A DNA stretch of 11,031 bases, taken from assembly GCA_900552905.1 (NCBI GenBank), contig USBR01000036.1, forward strand, positions 1 to 11,031. Direction: 5' to 3'. How positions within the stretch are numbered: position 1 is the stretch's first letter; each line of letters begins with the position of its first letter. Made by a program: the position numbers and the translations under genes. The notes under the pieces were generated by a model. That model was not told where the DNA came from. It saw only the letters and a list, made by a program, of their open reading frames with translations, and made no database searches. Origin of the DNA: an uncultured Succinatimonas sp. Lineage in GTDB: Bacteria > Pseudomonadota > Gammaproteobacteria > Enterobacterales > Succinivibrionaceae. This document shows, piece after piece, positions 1-4,282 of this stretch.

Positions 1-161
1 AAATGGTAAATTTGGACAAAGACAAAAATCAGAAGTTTTTACTGATCGATGTCGGTTAAAGCCAATTTTTAGCGAGTTTAAGCGTCTTTTGTCACGTAAA
101 TTTTTATCACTATCAAAATCTTAGCTATAGCTTTAAAGTCACGGTTAAGCACTTTGCGGGC

Positions 162-210
162 GGGGCAATTTTTCTCTTTATCTACTCTTTATAAAAGCTT
201 GAATTGCCCC
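162..210. repeat. Inverted repeat / long-loop hairpin upstream of smpB
   Basis: GGGGCAATT at 162-170 is perfectly complementary to AATTGCCCC at 202-210, giving a 9-bp GC-capped stem around a loop of about 31 bases. Inside the loop, CTTT (176-179) can pair with AAAG (194-197), which would extend the structure. The sequence after it (TATGTTTTAAG) has only a short T-run, so it is a poor intrinsic terminator, although it could end an upstream transcript. Its role is unknown. Confidence 0.5.
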
Positions 211-273
211 TATGTTTTAAGTCAACCTTAGAGGCAAAAATTAACAGCTTGAGGCTAAAAATAGGTAAGATGG

Positions 274-302
274 CTGAAAAAGATTAAATTTTGCCCTAAA
301 AT
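274..302 (+). promoter_or_regulatory. Weak candidate sigma70 promoter for smpB
   Basis: CTGAAA (274-279, four of six matches to TTGACA) and TAAAAT (297-302, five of six matches to TATAAT) are 17 bases apart. They lie about 65 bases before the smpB start codon. In AT-rich sequence such matches arise easily, so this is only a candidate. Confidence 0.3.
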
Positions 303-368
303 AATGGATTATCTACGCTCAACAAAGAAGCTACGCTTAATTAAGCTAATAAATTCGGAGAATCTGCA

Positions 369-854
369 ATGGCAGCTAAGAAACCTAAACATGACAGCAA
401 TACAATTGCGGTAAACCGTAAAGCGAGCTTTGAGTATTTTATTGAGGAGCGTTACGAGGCCGGTTTATCCTTACAGGGCTGGGAGGTCAAATCTCTGCGT
501 GCTGGTAAGTGTAATATCACCGATGCCTATGTAACTGTTAAGGATGGCGAGGTGATCTTATTAGGCTCGCTGATTAACCCCCTAAAGACCTCTTGTGCCT
601 TTGTGGTAAGCGATCCTACGCGCACTCGCAAGCTTTTACTCAATAAAAAGGAAATCACTCGCCTTATCGGTCGTGTACAACGTCAGGGCTATACCTTAAT
701 TCCGCTTAGGGTGTATTGGAAGGGACCGTGGGCTAAGATTGAAATCGCTTTAGCTCGTGGTAAACAGGATCATGACAAGCGCGATAGCATCAAGGATCAG
801 CAATGGGCCCGTGATCGCGAGCGCATCATGAAGAAGAATTTTAAAGACGCCTAA
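369..854 (+). CDS. smpB: SsrA-binding protein SmpB
   Basis: SmpB binds the tRNA-like domain of tmRNA and brings it to ribosomes stalled on broken mRNAs, where its C-terminal tail occupies the empty mRNA channel. The 161-residue protein is one residue longer than E. coli SmpB. Diagnostic stretches are the early beta-barrel segment GWEVKSLRAGK (residues 37-47), NITDAYV (49-55), RTRKLLLNKKEI (85-96) and GYTLIPLRVYWK (107-118). These are followed by the tail motif DHDKR (134-138), W146 and a basic end (RIMKKNFKDA), which in characterised SmpB proteins becomes helical inside the decoding site. The start is supported by GGAG at 357-360, eight bases upstream. The gene stands alone, ending at a terminator 24 bases downstream. 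Its RNA partner ssrA is about 2.1 kb away on the same strand. Nothing is missing or truncated. Confidence 0.97.
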   Translation: MAAKKPKHDSNTIAVNRKASFEYFIEERYEAGLSLQGWEVKSLRAGKCNITDAYVTVKDGEVILLGSLINPLKTSCAFVVSDPTRTRKLLLNKKEITRLIGRVQRQGYTLIPLRVYWKGPWAKIEIALARGKQDHDKRDSIKDQQWARDRERIMKKNFKDA

Positions 855-878
855 AGGCTTTTAAAGAGTTCATAAAAG

Positions 879-908
879 TCCCTGCAGTTTAAACTGCAGG
901 GATTTTTT
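879..908. terminator. Bidirectional intrinsic terminator between smpB and the SulP gene
   Basis: Bases 879-902 form a perfect 24-bp palindrome that folds as TCCCTGCAG / CTGCAGGGA with a small AT loop. On the plus strand it is followed by TTTTTT (903-908) and ends smpB transcription. On the minus strand the hairpin is followed by a shorter T-run (from AAAA at 874-877), so it can also serve the convergent transporter gene, whose stop codon is at 913-915. Confidence 0.9.
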
Positions 909-912
909 ATTT

Positions 913-2613
913 TTAAGCTAAAGGATCGCGGTGTTTATTGACAAAATCCGGATCAGCTAAAAGCTTCTTAGCTAAGGCTATGGCATGGTCGAAGTCGACA
1001 GCTAAGGCGCCATCGAGATTCTTGTGAATACCGGCCTTTTCTAAAATAGTACGCGGCTGTGAGCGCATAGCGGAGAAGATCACAAAAGTGTGGTGTTCCT
1101 TACAAACATTGATGATGTTTTCAATGGAAGACTCACCTGAGGCATCTAAGTACGGCATAAAGCGCATACGTAAGATGAGGATGCGCGGCATCTTCTCTAA
1201 AGCTTTGAGTTTATCGCAAAACTCGGAGGCTACACCGAAGAATAACGGACCGTTAATCTGTAAAACGATGACATCATCAGGGATCTCAACGTCTAAAGGT
1301 ATATCACCATCTTGGCTTTCAAACTCAGAGGTCTTGTAGTGACGCTTGATCTCTAAAGAGCGTGACATGTGACGCATGAAGAGTAAGGAGGCGAAGGTTA
1401 CACCAACACCGATAGCTACGGTCAGATCAACAAGAACGGTGAGCGCAAAGGTTAAGAAGAGAATGGTGCGATCGGACGGGGAGATCTTTGCAATCTGCAT
1501 GAAGTGCTTAATATCACTCATGCCCCAAGAGACCATAAAGAGTACAGCCGCTAAAGCCGCCATAGGAATGAAGGCTAAAATTTCCATGGCAGTATATAAG
1601 AATACTAACAGGAATAAAGCATGAGCAATACCCGCTACCGGAGTACGACCACCGGCTTTAACGTTAGTGGCGGTACGGGCAATAGCACCAGTTGCAGGTA
1701 AACCACCGAAAATACCGGAGGCAATATTAGCCACACCCTGACCTACGAGCTCCTGATTTAGGCTGTGCTTGTGGCCAATCATACCGTCGGCAACTACGGC
1801 AGATAACAGCGCCTCAATACCGGCTAAGAAAGCAATAGTACAGGCAGAGGGGATTAGCTGGCGGATAGTGTCTAAGGTGATATTAGGCCATACTGGCATC
1901 GGCAGACCCGTAGGTAACTCAGGGAAACGGCTACCGATGGTGTCGACTGGTAATTTAAAGATAAAGGCTATTAGGGAGACGGCGATAATTGAAACTAAAT
2001 AAGAAGGGATCTGCGGGGAGATCTTCTTGCAGATAGCGATAAGACCAAAACCTAAAAGACCTAAGCCTACAGCATAGACTGAGGTTTCATTGAGGTGAGT
2101 AAAATAGCAGGCCCATTTATTGATGAAATCAGCCGGTACATTTTCGACAGTTAAGCCTAAGAAGTCTTTAACCTGAGAGGAGGCAATAATGACAGCAATA
2201 CCTGAGGTAAAGCCGGTAATTACCGGATAGGGAATAAACTTAATGAGCTTGCCTAATTTAGCATAACCGGAGATGACGAGGATGATACCTGCCATGATGG
2301 AGGCTATCACTAGGCCATCAAAGCCAAAGCGCATGATGATATCGAAAATCACCACAACGAAGGCACCGGTAGGACCACCGATCTGAACTCGGGAACCACC
2401 TAAAAAAGAAATAAAGAAACCGGCGATAACAGCGGTAACTAAGCCCTTATCAGGAGAGGCGCCACTAGCTACAGCCATAGCCATGGCTAAAGGTAAAGCT
2501 ACAATAGCGACAGTGATACCGGCAATTACGTCTGTACGAAATTGTTTAAAGCCATAGCCTTCTTTGAGGCATGTAAACAACGCTGGGACAAAAGTGCTGG
2601 AGGAGGTTTTCAT
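913..2613 (-). CDS. SulP/SLC26 family anion transporter with STAS domain, DauA-like
   Basis: This inner-membrane SulP (SLC26) transporter has 566 residues from the chosen start; E. coli DauA has about 559. It opens with DVIAGITVAIVALPLAMAMA (residues 28-47). The half-helix sites that form the SulP anion pocket are visible as GGPTGAF (79-85) and GGLPATGAIART (303-314). A cytoplasmic STAS domain runs from about 446 to 555, with the usual loop residues DASG (490-493). Several segments read like E. coli DauA, an aerobic succinate/C4-dicarboxylate transporter, for example FTSGIAVIIASSQVKDFLGL and DGMIGHKHSLNQELVGQG. A dicarboxylate role is therefore plausible, but sulfate, bicarbonate or another anion cannot be excluded by eye. 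An ATG ten codons upstream (2643) is in frame. I prefer 2613 because alignment to DauA begins there and AGGGGA lies upstream at 2631-2626, although its 12-base spacing is long. The gene is monocistronic and convergent with smpB. Confidence 0.9.
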   Translation of the reverse strand: MKTSSSTFVPALFTCLKEGYGFKQFRTDVIAGITVAIVALPLAMAMAVASGASPDKGLVTAVIAGFFISFLGGSRVQIGGPTGAFVVVIFDIIMRFGFDGLVIASIMAGIILVISGYAKLGKLIKFIPYPVITGFTSGIAVIIASSQVKDFLGLTVENVPADFINKWACYFTHLNETSVYAVGLGLLGFGLIAICKKISPQIPSYLVSIIAVSLIAFIFKLPVDTIGSRFPELPTGLPMPVWPNITLDTIRQLIPSACTIAFLAGIEALLSAVVADGMIGHKHSLNQELVGQGVANIASGIFGGLPATGAIARTATNVKAGGRTPVAGIAHALFLLVFLYTAMEILAFIPMAALAAVLFMVSWGMSDIKHFMQIAKISPSDRTILFLTFALTVLVDLTVAIGVGVTFASLLFMRHMSRSLEIKRHYKTSEFESQDGDIPLDVEIPDDVIVLQINGPLFFGVASEFCDKLKALEKMPRILILRMRFMPYLDASGESSIENIINVCKEHHTFVIFSAMRSQPRTILEKAGIHKNLDGALAVDFDHAIALAKKLLADPDFVNKHRDPLA

Positions 2614-2658
2614 AAAAAAAATAAATCCCCTGCGGCATTCCATACGGATCCGCGATGT

Positions 2659-2685
2659 AAAAAAAAAGCCCTCACAGAGTGGGGC
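2659..2685 (-). terminator. Intrinsic terminator inside the sulP 5' leader (possible attenuator)
   Basis: Read on the minus strand, the sequence is GCCC CAC TCT GTG A GGGC followed by nine T residues (plus-strand A-run 2659-2667). That is a 7-bp GC-rich stem with one bulged A, a three-base loop and an ideal U-tract. It lies downstream of the predicted sulP promoter and about 45 bases before the preferred start codon, so it should stop transcripts before the gene unless it is overridden. It could be a regulated attenuator, or the 3' end of a short separate RNA. Confidence 0.75.
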
Positions 2686-2758
2686 GTGGTGAAATCAAGA
2701 AAGTGATAATGTCGGACAGACAGATATAAAAGGAGTGAGCCGGCATAAATGCAGGGCG

Positions 2759-2789
2759 ATTATATCAGGATTTTGCACAATTTTATCAA
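2759..2789 (-). promoter_or_regulatory. Predicted sulP promoter with extended -10
   Basis: On the minus strand, TGATATAAT (plus 2767-2759) is a consensus TATAAT with the TGn extension. TTGATA (plus 2789-2784) lies 19 bases upstream as a -35-like hexamer; that spacer is long, but an extended -10 tolerates it. Transcription would start near 2752 and give a leader of about 140 bases that includes the terminator at 2685-2659. Confidence 0.6.
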
Positions 2790-2795
2790 ATGTGC
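2775..2795. repeat. Inverted repeat flanking the sulP -35 region (candidate operator)
   Basis: GCACA (2775-2779) and TGTGC (2791-2795) form an inverted repeat, and the flanks TTTT and GTAAA partly extend the symmetry. The two arms straddle the -35-like hexamer of the sulP promoter, a usual place for a repressor or activator site. I do not match it to a specific regulator. Confidence 0.35.
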
Positions 2796-2886
2796 GTAAA
2801 AGAGAGCACTTTTTTTAAACTATTGTAAAACATACATTTTAGTTTAAGATTTTAGGTTGTATTCAAGAAAACTAGTATGGTTACTC

Positions 2887-2916
2887 TTGAATTTTGGAAA
2901 ATCAATCATATATAAT
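2887..2916 (+). promoter_or_regulatory. ssrA promoter
   Basis: TTGAAT (2887-2892) and a perfect TATAAT (2911-2916) are separated by 18 bases. The -10 hexamer ends 11 bases before the mature tmRNA 5' end. Transcription would therefore start near 2923, leaving a short 5' extension for RNase P to remove. Confidence 0.85.
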
Positions 2917-2927
2917 CTTATAACCTT

Positions 2928-3288
2928 GGGGGTGTTTTTGGTTTCGACCGGAAGCATGGATTCCTAGGAGCATGTCGAGGCGCGGGACCTCGTAAAAAAT
3001 TCGCATTAAAATAGTCGCAAACGACGAAACCTACGCTTTAGCAGCTTAATAACCTGTTCGAAGCCCTCAGTTCTAAGCCTTTCTAGTGACGCTTAGTCTT
3101 ACTGGGGTCGGTTTTCACTAGATCGAACGGAAGCCCCGTCTGAGGTGGAAGTTTTAAAGAATTTATCAGACTGGACATTTTGTGGCGTGGCGGTCCGCAG
3201 CAAGTGTTGAGATTAAGGATTGCCTAAGCATGTAGCGCCGAAGATGAAGTCTTTTGGGACGAGGGTTCGACTCCCTCCACCTCCACCA
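2928..3288 (+). ncRNA. ssrA: tmRNA (ssrA), one-piece
   Basis: This transfer-messenger RNA acts with SmpB to rescue stalled ribosomes and tag the incomplete protein for proteolysis. The 5' strand GGGGGTG (2928-2934) pairs with CACCTCC (3278-3284). The third pair is G-U, the identity element for alanyl-tRNA synthetase. Discriminator A3285 and an encoded CCA (3286-3288) follow. The T arm is GAGGG / CCCTC (3261-3265 with 3273-3277) around TTCGACT. The tag reading frame begins at the resume codon GCA (3017-3019) after the conserved TAGTC, and encodes ANDETYALAA followed by two TAA stops (3047-3052). Its LAA end is the degradation signal recognised by ClpXP and ClpAP. At 361 bases the length is close to E. 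coli tmRNA (363). No GC-rich terminator is evident after it; only an AT-rich stretch with eight T residues at 3337-3344 follows. Confidence 0.97.
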
Positions 3289-3838
3289 AGGCTTCTCTAT
3301 TTCCTTCCTAAAATTCTTAAAAATCAATAAATTATATTTTTTTTAATTAAGCTATTTTGCAAGCTTAGTGTCTTTAGCTTCCCGTGTGGGGACAAGTCAA
3401 ATCCTTAGTATAAATTGAGTTCAATAATTAAGATTGAGTCATAAAGGTTTAAGTGGATTAAGAAAAGACTTTATTTGGTTAAAATCTACTAAAAAGAGCG
3501 TTCTTTATATCTGTTTTTAATCAATTAAGCTGTTTTAGGTGTAGTTAGAGCTCTAAGGACAAAGGCATAAGCTGGTAAAATCTCATCTTGATAAAATTCT
3601 TTGAGCTTGTTTTCAATTGTGGTCTTAAAAGGCTTATTTTAGCCAATGATTTTGAGATCCTTGTACGGAAATCGTTAAAATTTAAAAACAATTTTGAAAA
3701 AAAGCTATATATTATCTAAGTCTTAGGTCAAGGGCTCTTGGCCTTTAGGCATAAATTGGGGCTTAATGCAACTGTTATAGAGTGCAAAAGTTGTTAATTA
3801 AGTCTAAGATTTTTGTCGAAACAGCGTTTGTGTTGTGA
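3289..3838. other. AT-rich gene-free region between ssrA and rpsO
   Basis: About 550 bases without a credible coding region on either strand: open frames are very short and have no ribosome binding sites. Visible structure includes T8 (3337-3344) possibly ending ssrA, a small TCCC/GGGA hairpin near 3380-3391, GGCT/AGCC near 3631-3644, and the palindrome CTAAGTCTTAG at 3716-3726. The 12-mer TTAATTAAGCTA at 3343-3354 also occurs at 337-348 upstream of smpB, and a shorter version (AATTAAGCT) occurs at 3523-3531. I see no tRNA, integrase remnant or duplicated ssrA 3' end. Confidence 0.6.
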
Positions 3839-3844
3839 TAAAAT
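3816..3844 (+). promoter_or_regulatory. Predicted rpsO promoter
   Basis: TAAAAT (3839-3844) is preceded by TG at 3836-3837, forming an extended -10. TCGAAA (3816-3821) lies 17 bases upstream as a four-of-six -35. The predicted start near 3851 coincides with the first base of the leader stem, which supports the assignment. Confidence 0.55.
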
Positions 3845-3850
3845 TTGCAA

Positions 3851-3908
3851 GCCCTTAACTGAGTTTGTGATCGGTCTGAGGGCAATGTTATTATCCATCA
3901 CAAAGGAG
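3851..3908 (+). promoter_or_regulatory. rpsO leader: predicted S15 autoregulatory pseudoknot
   Basis: GCCCTTA (3851-3857) pairs with TGAGGGC (3877-3883), with one U-G wobble, to form stem 1. Within its loop, TTTGTGAT (3864-3871) is perfectly complementary to ATCACAAA (3897-3904), which runs into the ribosome binding site AAGGAG (3903-3908). The two stems interleave, giving an H-type pseudoknot that involves the translation start. E. coli S15 represses rpsO by trapping the ribosome on a pseudoknot of similar placement. Equivalence here is inferred from architecture and position. Confidence 0.65.
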
Positions 3909-3917
3909 CATAAAGAA

Positions 3918-4187
3918 ATGTCTTTAACTGTTGAACAGAAAGCAAAAATCATCGCTGAGTTTGGTCGTAACCCGCAGGATACCGGTTATCCGGAGGTTCA
4001 GATTGCCCTTTTAACTGCCAGAATCGTTGATCTGCAGCCGCACTTTGAAACCCACAAGAAAGACCATCACAGCCGTCGCGGTCTGCTGCGCTTAGTTGCT
4101 CAGCGCCGTAAGATGCTTGACTATCTGAAAGCCTCTGATCTGGCTCGTTACACTGCCGTGATCGAGAAGTTAAAGCTCCGTCGCTAA
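3918..4187 (+). CDS. rpsO: 30S ribosomal protein S15
   Basis: S15 binds the 16S rRNA three-way junction of helices 20-22 early in assembly of the 30S platform, and also contributes to an intersubunit bridge. The 89-residue product has exactly the E. coli length and carries the family core: [22 protein letters not shown] (residues 15-36), [26 protein letters not shown] (45-70) and [13 protein letters not shown] at the end. The frame extends upstream to a TTG at 3813, but that part overlaps the promoter and leader pseudoknot. The ATG at 3918 has AAGGAG nine bases ahead and gives the family N-terminus ([11 protein letters not shown]). It is the first gene of the widespread rpsO-pnp pair and is followed 15 bases later by a terminator. 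Repression by its own product through the leader is likely. Confidence 0.97.
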   Translation: MSLTVEQKAKIIAEFGRNPQDTGYPEVQIALLTARIVDLQPHFETHKKDHHSRRGLLRLVAQRRKMLDYLKASDLARYTAVIEKLKLRR

Positions 4188-4202
4188 TCCGGCGTCTGGA
4201 TC

Positions 4203-4229
4203 GGGCGGCAATTATGCCGCCCAATTTTT
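4203..4229 (+). terminator. Terminator between rpsO and pnp
   Basis: GGGCGGCA (4203-4210), loop ATTA, TGCCGCCC (4215-4222), then AATTTTT. The 8-bp GC-rich stem and U-run form a strong intrinsic terminator, in the place where E. coli has one between the same genes. Read-through must supply some of the pnp mRNA unless a promoter lies inside rpsO, because the 45 bases that follow show no clear promoter. Confidence 0.9.
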
Positions 4230-4233
4230 AGCA

Positions 4234-4266
4234 GATCCGTCAAGAGGCACATAAAGAAGACGGATC
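4234..4266 (+). promoter_or_regulatory. pnp leader hairpin
   Basis: GATCCGTC (4234-4241) is perfectly complementary to GACGGATC (4259-4266), an 8-bp stem around a 17-base loop. It ends six bases before the GGAG ribosome binding site of pnp (4272-4275). E. coli controls pnp through a leader stem that is cut by RNase III and then degraded by PNPase itself. This hairpin is in the right place for a similar loop, but it is shorter, and that role is inferred. Confidence 0.55.
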
Positions 4267-4282
4267 CATGTGGAGAATTTTA

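Larger units (their letters stand above)
1..368. other. AT-rich region upstream of smpB, no convincing gene
   Basis: This 368-base stretch has no recognisable gene on either strand. One forward frame is open from the window edge to a TAG at 122-124 (40 codons, low complexity and basic, ending in LSLSKS). It could be the tail of a gene that starts outside the window, but that length is unremarkable in such sequence and I do not recognise it. The region contains a 9-bp inverted repeat (162-170 with 202-210) and a weak promoter candidate near 274-302, followed by the smpB ribosome binding site GGAG at 357-360. Confidence 0.6.

Noticed and set aside
2..124. Open frame at the left edge as the tail of a gene
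   Set aside because: Forty codons of low-complexity basic sequence with no recognisable motif; not enough to call a coding region.
1088..2002. Plus-strand open frames opposite the SulP gene
   Set aside because: They are antisense shadows of a conserved membrane protein gene, with no homology and no ribosome binding sites. The same applies to minus-strand frames opposite pnp, rpsO and the NSS genes.
2614..2643. Upstream ATG for the SulP gene adding ten residues
   Set aside because: It has no recognisable ribosome binding site and the added residues do not match family N-termini. The choice is a preference, as the site for the 2613 start has 12-base spacing.
2627..2756. Anti-terminator pairing of CCCTGC (minus strand 2756-2751) with GCAGGG at the sulP ribosome binding site
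   Set aside because: The upstream element lies almost entirely before the predicted transcription start near 2752, so most of it would not be in the RNA.
2792..2816. Plus-strand terminator GTGC/GCAC followed by a T-run before ssrA
   Set aside because: The stem is only four base pairs with a ten-base loop and there is no upstream plus-strand transcript for it to end.
3813..3917. Longer rpsO frame starting at a TTG, adding 35 residues
   Set aside because: The extension covers the predicted promoter and leader pseudoknot, has no homology to S15, and the ATG at 3918 has a good ribosome binding site and gives the standard 89-residue length.
3265..3917. Integration site (att duplication) at the 3' end of ssrA
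   Set aside because: I looked for a second copy of the T-arm/acceptor sequence downstream and found none, and there is no integrase gene in the window.
4268..4282. Alternative PNPase start adding MWRIL
   Set aside because: It has no ribosome binding site at a usable distance, and the real site GGAG (4272-4275) lies inside it, positioned for the ATG at 4283.
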